A stretch of DNA of 64,000 nucleotides from Planococcus glaciei (GTDB lineage: Bacteria > Bacillota > Bacilli > Bacillales_A > Planococcaceae), in contig NZ_FNDC01000015.1 of assembly GCF_900099655.1 (NCBI RefSeq), forward strand, positions 1 through 64,000. Reading direction: 5' to 3'. The notes under the pieces were generated by a model that had not been told where the DNA came from, ran no database searches, and saw only the letters and a list, made by a program, of their open reading frames with translations. A program made the position numbers and the translations under genes. This document shows positions 8,975 to 18,503 of this stretch, in pieces; positions within the stretch are counted from its first letter, which is position 1; every line of letters starts with the position of its first letter.

Positions 8975-9661
8975 ATGGTGAAAAAGAAACACAAGATTAA
9001 CAAAGACAAGGAACAATTGGTAGTCATAGCTGGATCACAAACTCATATAGCAGAACAGTTTCGAAGACTCCGAAGCAACATAAATTTCTCGTCTTCTGAC
9101 CAAAAAATACAATCAATCGTTATTACTTCTGCAGCCCCTTCAGAAGGGAAAACGTGGGTGGCAGCCAATCTGGCAGCCATTTACGCCCAAGAAGGCAAAA
9201 AAGTGCTGCTCGTAGATAGTGACATGAGAAAACCATCAGCGCATGAGATTTTTAATACTTTGAATGATGTGGGACTTTCCAATGTTCTAACAGGAGAGAT
9301 TGAAGCGGCGGCAGCAATTAAAAAGACTTTTATGGATAAACTGGACCTATTGGCGTGTGGACCGATTCCAACTAATCCTGCTGAATTACTTTCTTCGGCA
9401 GGCATGGACAATTTTATGGAATCTATGAAAATGAGCTATGACATAATTATAGCTGATTCTCCGCCCTTGACTACAGTGGTTGACGGCCAGATCCTGGCCA
9501 GTAAAAGCGATGGAAGTATTCTTGTTATCCATGCAGGAAAAACGGATCGACAAGAAGCTATCAAAGCGAAAGATGCCATCACATTTTCAAACGGCAGATT
9601 AATGGGGGTTATTTTAAATAATTTTCTGACTCCGATGTCCGGTAATTTCCAAAAAAGATAA
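8975..9661 (+). CDS. CpsD/CapB-family BY-kinase (lacks C-terminal tyrosine cluster)
   Basis: A 228-residue P-loop ATPase of the bacterial tyrosine kinase family. Visible motifs: Walker A APSEGKT (54-60), Walker A' VLLVDSDM (77-84), and Walker B IIIADSPPL with D161. The EQFRRLRSN segment (28-36) is the oligomerisation motif. Normally these kinases end in a tyrosine cluster that is autophosphorylated. Here the end is LTPMSGNFQKR, with no tyrosine in the last ~60 residues, and neither alternative frame after the stop supplies one. So autophosphorylation of the usual tail looks impossible; it may act as an ATPase switch or modify other targets. No cognate phosphatase gene is seen nearby. Confidence 0.88.
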   Translation: MVKKKHKINKDKEQLVVIAGSQTHIAEQFRRLRSNINFSSSDQKIQSIVITSAAPSEGKTWVAANLAAIYAQEGKKVLLVDSDMRKPSAHEIFNTLNDVGLSNVLTGEIEAAAAIKKTFMDKLDLLACGPIPTNPAELLSSAGMDNFMESMKMSYDIIIADSPPLTTVVDGQILASKSDGSILVIHAGKTDRQEAIKAKDAITFSNGRLMGVILNNFLTPMSGNFQKR

Positions 9662-9788
9662 TGCTTCAAAAAGCAGCGAGTCTATGGCTGCAATGAGGAG
9701 AAAGTCTGCTGGTTTCATAAACTTGCGTGCCATTCCGAATAACTAAACGCTGTGCTGAAAGTAGGGTAGTGAATGGATGAAGGGGTGA

Positions 9789-10811
9789 ATGCTGATGACA
9801 ATCGCAAGTGAAAAAGTGAGTGTTGTAATACCTACCTATAATCGGGCGGAGTTATTGATGGCGGCAGTGAAAAGCCTTCAAGAACAAACGTATCGGAATA
9901 TTGAAATTGTTATTGTGGACGATTGTTCGACCGATTCCACGGCTCGGATAGTAGAAAGCATAGATGACAAACGAATTGTTTATCTTCAGCATAAAGTGAA
10001 TAAGGGGGGAGCGGAAGCCAGGAATACTGGTATTAAGCATGCTACGGGAAGTGTTATCGGTTTTTTGGATTCGGATGATCAGTGGCTCCCTGATAAATTA
10101 GAAAAGCAATTAGCAGTTTTTAAAAAGAATCCAAAAGCAGAAGTAGTATATACAGGTATAAAAGTAATGCAAAATACTACTTTTATTAAAGATATTTTCC
10201 CGAAATATAAGGAGGACTTATTAATAAAATTACTAGAATCAAACTGCATCTACACAACTTCATCTATTTTAGTGAAGAAAGAAATACTTGAACAGATTGA
10301 AGGATTCGATTCTTCGCTGCCTAGCTGTCAGGATTGGGATCTATACATTCGATTAGCGAAAATAAGTCAATTTGAATTTGTTAAGGAACCTTTAGTATTG
10401 TATTTTCAACATCCCGGTGAACGGATATCAACAAATCATAAGGCGGTAGTAGACGGTCATATGCGAATTTATGAAATATATAAAGGGCTTGCTCATAATA
10501 ATGGGGAAAGCGTGTTTCGAAAATTCAGTTTCAAAATAGCAAAAACCATTTTCAGGGTGGGGTTAATCAGCCAAGACAAAGAAAAAGTTAAACTTTCTAG
10601 AAAAATCTTAGTTGCAAGCTTGTCGAAAAAACATACTATGCATAAAAGTATGTTTTTATATTTATCGACTTATGTAAATTTAAAATTTCTACTTTATCTT
10701 CATACACGGTATGAGCGATTTAACACTGGCTATTATTCGTTTGCTTTCAAAAAAACGGCAAGTTTAAGCGGGCAGAAGACAAACAGTGTAACTAACAAAG
10801 GAGGAGTATAA
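9789..10811 (+). CDS. Glycosyltransferase family 2
   Basis: A 340-residue GT2 enzyme. It shows VSVVIPTYNRAELL (10-23), the acidic patch IVIVDDCSTDST (40-51), KGGAEARNTG (72-81) and the metal-binding GFLDSDDQWL (91-100), then a motif typical of the acceptor domain (LPSCQDWDLYIRL, about 177-189). It would transfer a sugar during repeat-unit assembly. Two ATGs (9789 and 9795) follow AAGGGGTG; the second gives better spacing. The gene ends inside an AAAGGAGG site that serves the broken gene downstream, indicating translational coupling before that gene decayed. Confidence 0.88.
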   Translation: MLMTIASEKVSVVIPTYNRAELLMAAVKSLQEQTYRNIEIVIVDDCSTDSTARIVESIDDKRIVYLQHKVNKGGAEARNTGIKHATGSVIGFLDSDDQWLPDKLEKQLAVFKKNPKAEVVYTGIKVMQNTTFIKDIFPKYKEDLLIKLLESNCIYTTSSILVKKEILEQIEGFDSSLPSCQDWDLYIRLAKISQFEFVKEPLVLYFQHPGERISTNHKAVVDGHMRIYEIYKGLAHNNGESVFRKFSFKIAKTIFRVGLISQDKEKVKLSRKILVASLSKKHTMHKSMFLYLSTYVNLKFLLYLHTRYERFNTGYYSFAFKKTASLSGQKTNSVTNKGGV

Positions 10812-11110
10812 TGCCAGTGCCATAATAAAAAAGGCGCTTCTTATTGTGAGAAATCCTCGAATAAATGATTCAAAAATCATTCGATAAAGAGGCAAACACG
10901 ATTGAAGTCCGGTTACAGGGATACTTTAATATGGACATTTCAGATTCTTAAAAAGAGCGTCGCGGTCGAGTAAGCTCGAGGTATCAATAAAAACAGCAGG
11001 TTTCGAGCAAGATGCTATTGATTTGTGCTAAGAAAAGAGGGGAACTATTTAAATTTTACATAAAATAGTTATCCTTTTACAGGAGAAAAGCAAGTGCTTT
11101 ACATGTCTAG
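10811..11110 (+). pseudogene. Decayed GT4-type glycosyltransferase
   Basis: A good ribosome-binding site (AAAGGAGG at 10797-10804) precedes ATG 10811, but the frame stops after four codons. In another frame, from about 10813, the sequence reads ...IIKKALLIVRNPRINDSKII, the start of GT4 glycosyltransferases. A further frame change continues with KEANTIEVRLQGYF, matching the helix and second strand of such enzymes, and a later fragment SFYRRKASALHV fits the H-containing strand. Several stops and at least two frame changes show the gene is dead. The 3' limit is arbitrary because the signal fades. Confidence 0.45.
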
Positions 11111-11848
11111 TTCAAGATCATAAATGTCGATTCAGTACTGAATGAAACCAAAATCCATTATTTATTAACAAAGCCAGATGAAGCAAAAAATCTTTTATAA
11201 TATTTTCTCTTTAAAAAGTAGATTAGATGAAGGTTTCAATAAAATAACATTCATATTAATCTGAAATTTCAGAAAAAATTGATAATTATGTTGAATTTCT
11301 AGGTAAATAGAGTTAGACTTGTTAAAAAGAAAATCAAAAAAATATTTTATTAGTAATAATTGATTATTTTTTTGTATATATTTTGAAATAATGAAAATGT
11401 ACTTTTGATTTCTTGATTGTTATCTTCAGGTGCATAACAAAAAAGATTTTGAATACTCTTTAACGGTGTAAGGCTCTCACAATATTAAAAATTTGATTAT
11501 GAGCGAAAGGCATAGGGTGTACAGCACAACTAGTATAAAAAGAAAGTTTAAAGAAAAAGATTTGAAGAAAGCTTTACCGAGGGAGCAAAATTTCAATGTA
11601 AAAATGTAATCAGAAGGGAGACGTTAGTTCAAGAGAGGAAGTAGTAAAAAGTTTTGAAAGAATAATCCTTAGGAGAGTAGTACTGATTAGCCAAAATGGT
11701 ATTTGAAATATTTAAATATTTTTACTTTGAATAAAGTTTTATGAAAAAGAGGCAACAAAGAATGCGCTTGATATACCAAGGGACGAGTTAAAAAGGTAAT
11801 GACGACAGCCGCTGGATACTTCGAGTAAAGCTGAAGGAAGGGATAAGT
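11111..11848. other. Long AT-rich stretch without a recognisable gene
   Basis: About 740 bases with many stops in all frames. It probably continues the decayed glycosyltransferase and further lost cluster genes, since it sits inside an otherwise tightly packed cluster, but I cannot recognise specific motifs. A promoter for the phosphoglycosyl transferase at 11849 may be here. Confidence 0.4.
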
Positions 11849-12544
11849 ATGGCAGTTTCCAATCCAGAGCGAACCAGGGAAATTTTAATCAGCGAAACAC
11901 AAGAAAGCGCACAATACCTCAAGGAAATAAATGATGCAAGGTCATATTTGATTATGAAAAGAATAATTGATGTTTTAGGTGCCATCGCCGGAATCATTTT
12001 ACTGTTTCCTCTTCTCTTGCTAGTTTACTTTGCGATTAAAATAGAAGATCCGCGCCATTCGGCTTTCTTTTCCCAAACACGTGTCGGAAAAAACGGCAGA
12101 GAATTTGTTATGTATAAATTCCGTTCCATGGTATGCAACGCAGAAGAAATGAAACTTGAATTGCTTAATAGAAATGAAGCTACGGGACCTGTATTCAAAA
12201 TTAGGCTAGACCCGAGAATTACCTTTGTCGGTAAGTTTATTCGAAAAACTAGCATGGACGAATTGCCGCAATTGATCAATGTACTAAAAGGCGAGATGAG
12301 TTTAGTAGGGCCAAGGCCACCTCTTCCGGAAGAAGTGAAAACATATACTCTTTATGAACACCAAAGACTTAATGTCATTCCAGGGTTAACTTGTTATTGG
12401 CAAGTAAGTGGCAGAAGCAATGTCCGATTTGAAGAATGGATTGAAATGGATTTGAAATACGTAAGTGAACATACTATTTGGATTGATTTTAAATTGATTT
12501 TTAAAACTTTCTTTGTCCTTTTCGGTTCTAAAGATGCTTATTAA
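11849..12544 (+). CDS. Phosphoglycosyl transferase (undecaprenyl-phosphate sugar-1-P transferase)
   Basis: A 231-residue bacterial sugar transferase. One hydrophobic segment (about residues 43-65, GAIAGIILLFPLLLLVYFA) precedes the catalytic domain with FSQTRVGKNG (74-83), MYKFRSM (88-94), the Asp-Glu catalytic pair in RKTSMDELPQLINV (132-145; D137, E138) and MSLVGPRPPLPEE (150-162). These monotopic enzymes move a sugar-1-phosphate from a UDP-sugar to undecaprenyl phosphate, the committed first step of repeat-unit synthesis. GAAGGAAGGGAT precedes ATG 11849. Most likely substrates in the family are UDP-Glc, UDP-Gal or a diNAcBac-type sugar; sequence alone does not decide. Confidence 0.92.
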   Translation: MAVSNPERTREILISETQESAQYLKEINDARSYLIMKRIIDVLGAIAGIILLFPLLLLVYFAIKIEDPRHSAFFSQTRVGKNGREFVMYKFRSMVCNAEEMKLELLNRNEATGPVFKIRLDPRITFVGKFIRKTSMDELPQLINVLKGEMSLVGPRPPLPEEVKTYTLYEHQRLNVIPGLTCYWQVSGRSNVRFEEWIEMDLKYVSEHTIWIDFKLIFKTFFVLFGSKDAY

Positions 12545-12810
12545 ACGAAACGATAAAGCAGCGGAATCTTAGGACAGGATTATTGAGCAGGTTAAAGAAT
12601 CATGCAAAAGCTCGTTCGTGAGGAAGGAATCTACGACAGATGAAAATATGTTCTTTGAGTTTAGAAAAGATTCACTATAACTTCAAAATTGATCGAATGG
12701 ACTGCTGTTGCATATTTCAAGCTTTCATTCAAGAAATATAAATATCAATTATGCCACTTGGTAATGGCGATTCTGCAAATCGATGATGGAGAGTAGGTAT
12801 TAGGCAGATA

Positions 12811-14100
12811 ATGAAGAGCCAAGTTGAGAAAATAGCCAATAAGCCATTTTTGCGCAATGTAGCAGTTATGGCGACAGGCACTGCCATGGCTCAAATAATT
12901 TATATGGCTTTGTCACCTATCATCACTAGGATGTATGGGCCCGAAGCGTATGGATTAATGGGAGCTTTTATGGCCATTGTAGCGATAATCGGGCCTGTAG
13001 CTGCACTGACATATCCATTTGCAATAGTTCTTCCTAAAAAAAATAAAGAAGCACATGGGTTGATGCAAATTTCTTTTATGATATCGATAGGAAGTGCAGC
13101 AGCTCTTGCTATGTTACTGTTGTTTTTCAGTGATTTTATCGTCAATTGGTTTAATTTGAAGCATTTATCATCTTTTCTGTTTCTGTTGCCATTTATAGCT
13201 TTATTTTCGGGGATGCTGCAAATTGCAGAAGGTTGGCTAATCAGGACTAAACAATTCAAGGTAACTGCAAGAGTTACTGTTATCCAAGCGCTGATTGTAC
13301 AAGGAAGTATAGTCTTAATCGGAATTTATTATCCAGAGGCGACGGTCTTGATTATCATTACAGCTTTAGCTATAGGATTTAAAGCTGTCATGATGATCTC
13401 GCTTTCACAAATTCCTTTTTTAAAACAGACAACAATCGGGTGGAAAAATCTAACGGAACTGAAAGAACTGGCAACTAAACATAAAGATTTTCCTGCTTTT
13501 CGTGCTCCAGAAGTATTTCTCGATGCAATAACGCTTGGGGTTCCTATCCTTTTGTTAGCTAATTTTTTCGGACCTGCTTCGGCTGGCTTCTATTCTATCG
13601 GTTATACGGTATTGTCGGTGCCAGCCCAATTGATTGGTAAATCTGTTGGGGACGTCTTTTATCCTAGAATTTCTGATGCTAAGAATAATGGGGAGAATAT
13701 GACAAAGCTGATCAAGCAAGCGACTTTTTATTTAGGATTAGCTGGAATTGTGCCATACCTTGTCATAATTGTATTTGGTCCTTGGCTATTTAGTTTTGTT
13801 TTCGGAGAAAATTGGTGGACCGCTGGTGAATATGCGAGATGGATGGCTCTTTGGATGTTTTTCAGATTTTTGAATAGTGCCAGTTTAACAGCATTGCCTG
13901 CTTTATCTGCTCAGGCCTTCCTTTTATGCAGCACGGTTATCTTCTTAATCGCTAAAATTTCCGCATTTCTAATTGGGCTTTATGTTTTTTCCAGCGCATT
14001 AGCAGCGATAATCATAGCTGCGATAGCAGAGGCTGTTCTGGAAATCATATTCTTGTATATGACATTGTATTTTAGCAAAAAACAAGACCAGATAAGCTAG
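12811..14100 (+). CDS. Oligosaccharide flippase (Wzx-type), second copy
   Basis: A 429-residue polytopic protein of the polysaccharide biosynthesis/flippase family. The N-terminus (FLRNVAVMATGTAMAQIIY, then ITRMYGPEAYGLMGAF) is the classic Wzx start, followed by about 12 hydrophobic spans. It probably exports the lipid-linked repeat unit made by this cluster. The upstream 266-bp gap is AT-rich and shows no gene. The stop is followed almost directly by the asparagine-synthase-like gene, so the two are likely cotranscribed. It differs clearly from the flippase at 1430. Confidence 0.87.
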   Translation: MKSQVEKIANKPFLRNVAVMATGTAMAQIIYMALSPIITRMYGPEAYGLMGAFMAIVAIIGPVAALTYPFAIVLPKKNKEAHGLMQISFMISIGSAAALAMLLLFFSDFIVNWFNLKHLSSFLFLLPFIALFSGMLQIAEGWLIRTKQFKVTARVTVIQALIVQGSIVLIGIYYPEATVLIIITALAIGFKAVMMISLSQIPFLKQTTIGWKNLTELKELATKHKDFPAFRAPEVFLDAITLGVPILLLANFFGPASAGFYSIGYTVLSVPAQLIGKSVGDVFYPRISDAKNNGENMTKLIKQATFYLGLAGIVPYLVIIVFGPWLFSFVFGENWWTAGEYARWMALWMFFRFLNSASLTALPALSAQAFLLCSTVIFLIAKISAFLIGLYVFSSALAAIIIAAIAEAVLEIIFLYMTLYFSKKQDQIS

Positions 14101-14131
14101 TGTGGCTATTATGACAGAAGGAAGGGATAGG

Positions 14132-15976
14132 ATGAGTGATTTTGTTTTTTCAGCAAGTCAACTGCCAAAAGGAATATTAACTTCGGAGCTGCAATCAATT
14201 TATCTAGAGGATTCACCGGAAGTAGATGAATTTCATGGGAAATGGGGTTCTTTGGGGATAAGTCGTAATCTTTATAACGGATTTCACCCTTATGAAAATG
14301 ATTCGTATATATGTGCAGTGGTTGGTGGGCCGGTGCTTTGTTTCAGAGACAATCTGTTTTTGAACGGTGGGCAGGCTAGTGATGGAACGGTCTCTATTTT
14401 TCAGCGATGGCTATCTGGCCAAATGAAGTGGGATGAAGATTTAAGTGGCCCTTTTGTGGTAGTGATTGTGGAAAAGAAGAAAGCTGTCGCTCATTGCATC
14501 ACCGATCTCATGTCTTTTATACCCGTGTTTGCTTATCAGCATTCATCAGAGATAATGATATCGACACATATTGACGTATTAGGAGCAGTAAGCAAGCAAA
14601 AGCACGACATCGATATCGTGTCAAAAGTAGATTTCGTTCTTCATGGAATCGTTACGTATCCTTATACTGTATATCGGCAGATTACTCAGCTTCAACCAGC
14701 TTCTATCCATTCTAAAGTGCCAAATTCCAATAAAATGTCTTCTGAATTTTATTGGCTTCCAACTGAATCCATCAATTATGAAGCAATGGACGATGCGGCT
14801 AGAGAATTGAGAGAAGCTTTAGAGGATTATGTTTCTCGAGTAACAGAAGGAATGACTAGTGTCGCTCAATTCATTAGCGGAGGAGAAGATTCGAGGACAC
14901 TTTCGGGCCTGTTGCCAAAAAAATTAAACCGCGATGCATTCATATTTTTGGATTCTATGAACCTTGAAGGGAGACGAGCAAAAAAAGCTGCTGATGCTTA
15001 TGATGCTCAATTTAAATTAGCAATCCGAAGCAAATTTTTTTATTTAGAAATTCTCCCTTCAAGTGCTGAATTGGTGGGAAGTGGAGCGGAATACATTCAT
15101 GCTCATACTTTAAAGTTCTATAAGTCGTGCCGATTGATGGAGTATCCTGCTGTATTCGGCGGGCTGTATTCCGATGATCTATTAAAAGGAGAATGCATCG
15201 TGAAAATGCTGGAAAAGTTACGTCTCCCGTTTATTCCGCAGATCAAGAGCCGTGCCTACTCGAGAAGCGATAAAATCAGGTGCAGCCTATTTAAAGCAGA
15301 GGTATTAGAAGAATTGAATCGACGGAGGTCAGCTCATTTAAAATGGCTCAAAAGTTTTCGGAAGGAATCTGCTGAAGAGTGGTTTGAATTATGGCCAAGT
15401 TCGATGAATTGGGTTTTGCCATCAACCCATGTAAATCGACGTCTCTTTAGAAGTTATGAACCATTTATGTCGAATGGTGTTGTAAAGGTGAGTGCTTCTG
15501 TGCCGCAAAATTGGAGGCTTAACCGACGGCTTTTTCTTAAAACAACAAAGCCGTATTTGGAACAAAGCAAATGGCTGTTTCATTCAGATGGAAGATTGCC
15601 TTACTTTCCTTGGTACTTGAATTGCATTATTCAATCTGGAGTATGGAGTTATCAGCAAATCAGCACCAGAATCGGATTAGTAAAAGGGTTTCAGGGGCCT
15701 TGGGGAGAATGGAAAATGATAATTAAGAGTCAAGAGTTTCAAGACTATATATCTAAATATGCAAAAGGAATCACAGTAATGGCTGATGCGTTTACAGAAG
15801 AACGAGTTGAAAAGCTCTTTAAAAGCAATGAATTAACAAGGATGCAACATATAAACTTGCTGCAAACATTATATAGCAATCTAAAAAATATAAATATAAA
15901 AGAAGAATTGATAGAAGTAAAAAATACTCCTGCAACTAATTTCTTGCCAGAAAAGAAAAGCAAATACAGTAATTAA
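14132..15976 (+). CDS. Asparagine-synthase-like protein (glutaminase site degenerate)
   Basis: About 614 residues with the two-domain layout of class B asparagine synthetases. The ATP-pyrophosphatase loop is present as SVAQFISGGEDSRTLSGL (SGGxDS). The N-terminal Ntn-hydrolase-like domain lacks the Cys that should follow Met1, so it cannot use glutamine in the usual way. Homologues in capsule clusters are thought to amidate uronic-acid residues or form other amide bonds, which fits the nearby ugd gene (inference). ATG 14132 is chosen because AAGGAAGGGA lies just upstream; a GTG at 14102 would add ten residues. The C-terminal third is divergent. Confidence 0.72.
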   Translation: MSDFVFSASQLPKGILTSELQSIYLEDSPEVDEFHGKWGSLGISRNLYNGFHPYENDSYICAVVGGPVLCFRDNLFLNGGQASDGTVSIFQRWLSGQMKWDEDLSGPFVVVIVEKKKAVAHCITDLMSFIPVFAYQHSSEIMISTHIDVLGAVSKQKHDIDIVSKVDFVLHGIVTYPYTVYRQITQLQPASIHSKVPNSNKMSSEFYWLPTESINYEAMDDAARELREALEDYVSRVTEGMTSVAQFISGGEDSRTLSGLLPKKLNRDAFIFLDSMNLEGRRAKKAADAYDAQFKLAIRSKFFYLEILPSSAELVGSGAEYIHAHTLKFYKSCRLMEYPAVFGGLYSDDLLKGECIVKMLEKLRLPFIPQIKSRAYSRSDKIRCSLFKAEVLEELNRRRSAHLKWLKSFRKESAEEWFELWPSSMNWVLPSTHVNRRLFRSYEPFMSNGVVKVSASVPQNWRLNRRLFLKTTKPYLEQSKWLFHSDGRLPYFPWYLNCIIQSGVWSYQQISTRIGLVKGFQGPWGEWKMIIKSQEFQDYISKYAKGITVMADAFTEERVEKLFKSNELTRMQHINLLQTLYSNLKNINIKEELIEVKNTPATNFLPEKKSKYSN

Positions 15977-16067
15977 GAACTTTCAAAAAAAGTTGGAATA
16001 TTCCTAAAATTTTAATCGGCAGTAGACAAGTATTCGATTAATAATGTTGTCCAGACATCGATCAATG

Positions 16068-16105
16068 GCCATTTTCAAAAATTAAAATTGAAGATGGCGT
16101 TTTTT
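16068..16105 (+). terminator. Rho-independent terminator
   Basis: Stem GCCATTTTCAA (16068-16078) pairs with TTGAAGATGGC (16088-16098) with one G-T pair, followed by GTTTTTT. It closes the asparagine-synthase-like transcript before galU. Confidence 0.75.
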
Positions 16106-16258
16106 GAAAAAATTTAGCATTCATTTTTGTTGATTTAATAGAATTGATATCTTTCTTAATTTATATAAATGCAATAAAAAACTAAGTCAACATTTGTGTT
16201 GCTTTTGAAACCGCAAGTTAATGTCTTTACTAAGTTTCTATTTTGAGGAGGACCTTGG

Positions 16259-17149
16259 ATGAATAAAAAAGTAACTAAAGCCATTATTCCAGCGGCTGGT
16301 TTGGGGACACGCTTTTTGCCAGCTACCAAAGCGATGCCTAAGGAAATGCTGCCGATTTTAAACAAGCCAACTATTGAATACATCGTAGAAGAAGCTGTAG
16401 CATCTGGAATAGAAGATATTCTAATTGTTACCGGCAAGGGGAAAAGAGCAATCGAAGATCATTTCGATAATAATTTCGAGCTTGAGGACAATCTTTTGAA
16501 AAAGGGAAAGTTTGAATTATTAAAAGAGGTACGAGCTTCTTCAAGAGTGGAAATCCATTATATCCGTCAAAAAGAACCAAAAGGACTTGGCCATGCAATC
16601 TGGACGGCTCGTAAATTTATAGGGAATGAACCGTTTGCGGTTCTGCTTGGAGATGATATCGTCCGTTCGAAAGAGCCATGTTTGAAACAATTGATTGGTA
16701 AATATGATGAAATGCAGTCATCCATTATCGGCGTACAAACTGTTCCGGGAGATCAAACCTATCGTTATGGCATCATCGAACCAACACAAAATGATGGACG
16801 CTGTTACGAAGTCAGAAATTTTATTGAAAAACCGGTGCCAGGTACTGCACCTTCCAATTTAGCTATTATGGGACGTTATATTTTAACTCCTGAAATTTTT
16901 CGTTATTTGGAAAAACAAGAAATAGGAGCGGGAGGAGAAGTGCAATTAACAGATGCGATTCAAAAACTGAATAAAGTACAAAATGTTTATGCCTATGATT
17001 TTGAAGGCAAGCGATACGATGTGGGAGAAATGATTGGCTTTATCCGAACTACTATCGAATTTGCTTTGGAAAATGAAGAATACAAGAGTGAAGTCGAAGA
17101 AATAATGATTGAATTATTGAAAATAAAATCGATGGTTAAAATATTGTAG
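16259..17149 (+). CDS. galU: UTP-glucose-1-phosphate uridylyltransferase
   Basis: A 296-residue enzyme that makes UDP-glucose from UTP and glucose-1-phosphate in the cytoplasm. The signature [20 protein letters not shown] (residues 8-27) with [10 protein letters not shown], the [10 protein letters not shown] metal site, the FIEKP loop and GEVQLTDAI are all present. GAGGAGG lies 5' of ATG 16259. It precedes ugd by 19 bp, forming a two-step route glucose-1-P to UDP-glucose to UDP-glucuronate for the polysaccharide cluster. A second closely similar galU lies at 60527; this copy is more AT-rich in codon use, like the cluster. Confidence 0.95.
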   Translation: MNKKVTKAIIPAAGLGTRFLPATKAMPKEMLPILNKPTIEYIVEEAVASGIEDILIVTGKGKRAIEDHFDNNFELEDNLLKKGKFELLKEVRASSRVEIHYIRQKEPKGLGHAIWTARKFIGNEPFAVLLGDDIVRSKEPCLKQLIGKYDEMQSSIIGVQTVPGDQTYRYGIIEPTQNDGRCYEVRNFIEKPVPGTAPSNLAIMGRYILTPEIFRYLEKQEIGAGGEVQLTDAIQKLNKVQNVYAYDFEGKRYDVGEMIGFIRTTIEFALENEEYKSEVEEIMIELLKIKSMVKIL

Positions 17150-17168
17150 GGTAAGGGGAGGGATTGAT

Positions 17169-18503
17169 GTGAACATATCGGTGATTGGAACTGGTTACGT
17201 TGGCCTTGTAACAGGTGTAACTTTGGCGGAAATAGGACACGAAGTCATTTGTATCGATTTGGATGCACAGAAGATTGAAAAAATGAAACAAGCTATCTCT
17301 CCCATATACGAACCAGGTTTAAGTGAGATGATGGCCAGAAATATTGCCGATAATCGGCTAATATTTACAACTAATCATCAAACAGGTCTTGAGAATGCAG
17401 AAGTGATTTATATTGCTGTCGGAACACCGGAAAATGAAGACGGTTCCGCTAATTTAATTTATTTAGAACAGGCAGTGAAAGACATTATCGCTCATCTTGC
17501 TAATGATGTCATTGTGATAATTAAAAGTACAGTTCCTGTTGGGACGAATCATAAAGTCAAAGAACAGATTCAAACGGCGGTAAAAGGGCGCATCCAAGTA
17601 GAAGTTGTTTCAAATCCAGAGTTTTTAAAAGAAGGTTCGGCCATAGAGGATACTTTTCAAGGAGATCGAATTATAATTGGTTCTGACAACAAGCGTGAAG
17701 CAGTGATTGTGGAAGCTATTAATAAACCATTTGGTGTACCGATATTCCATACTGATATAAAAAGTGCAGAAATGATTAAGTATGCTTCTAATGCATTTTT
17801 AGCAACAAAAATCAGCTTTATGAATGAAATTTCAAATATTTGCGAACTGGTTGGTGCCGATGTGGAAAACGTAGCCTTTGGGATGGGACTGGACAACCGG
17901 ATTGGAGGCAAATTTCTAAAGGCAGGCATTGGTTATGGTGGTTCCTGTTTTCCAAAAGATACCAAAGCATTAATCCAAATCGCTGGCAACGTAAACTATG
18001 AGTTTGAATTATTAAAAGGCGTCATTAATGTAAACCGAAAACAGCAGATGCTGCTTATTGAGAAGTTGCGTCACTGCTATAATACTATAGAAGGAAAGAG
18101 AATAGCTGTTTTAGGACTTGCCTTTAAACCAAACACAGATGACGTGAGAGAGGCAGTCTCCATATTAATAATCGAAGAGCTTTTGCGGCAAGGGGCAGAA
18201 GTAGTTGCTTATGATCCAATAGCAATAGCAAACGCTAAAGTTCTTCTTAGTTCCGATGTGACATATGCTGCTTCAGTTGAAAATGCAATTGAAGGCAGTG
18301 ATGCAGCATTAATTATTACCGAGTGGGATGAAATTAAGAATGCTGACTTGAATATCTTTACAAAAATGAGACGGCCGTTGATTATAGATGGAAGAAATTG
18401 TTACAAATTAGATTCTGTAAAATCATTTTCAATTGAGTACCATTCAATAGGAAGGCCATCCATTGTTGAGGTGACAAATCAAACATTTTCAGAAATTAAA
18501 TAA
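17169..18503 (+). CDS. ugd: UDP-glucose 6-dehydrogenase
   Basis: A 444-residue enzyme that oxidises UDP-glucose twice with NAD+ to UDP-glucuronate. It shows the Rossmann loop VIGTGYVG (5-12), the SNPEFLKEGSA segment (148-157), the conserved lysine in EMIKYASNAF (K204) and the catalytic cysteine in GIGYGGSCFPKD (C260). Family length is about 440, so it is complete. The start is GTG 17169, preceded by GGGGAGGGA. Being last in the cluster with galU, it suggests that the polymer contains a uronic acid. Confidence 0.95.
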   Translation: MNISVIGTGYVGLVTGVTLAEIGHEVICIDLDAQKIEKMKQAISPIYEPGLSEMMARNIADNRLIFTTNHQTGLENAEVIYIAVGTPENEDGSANLIYLEQAVKDIIAHLANDVIVIIKSTVPVGTNHKVKEQIQTAVKGRIQVEVVSNPEFLKEGSAIEDTFQGDRIIIGSDNKREAVIVEAINKPFGVPIFHTDIKSAEMIKYASNAFLATKISFMNEISNICELVGADVENVAFGMGLDNRIGGKFLKAGIGYGGSCFPKDTKALIQIAGNVNYEFELLKGVINVNRKQQMLLIEKLRHCYNTIEGKRIAVLGLAFKPNTDDVREAVSILIIEELLRQGAEVVAYDPIAIANAKVLLSSDVTYAASVENAIEGSDAALIITEWDEIKNADLNIFTKMRRPLIIDGRNCYKLDSVKSFSIEYHSIGRPSIVEVTNQTFSEIK

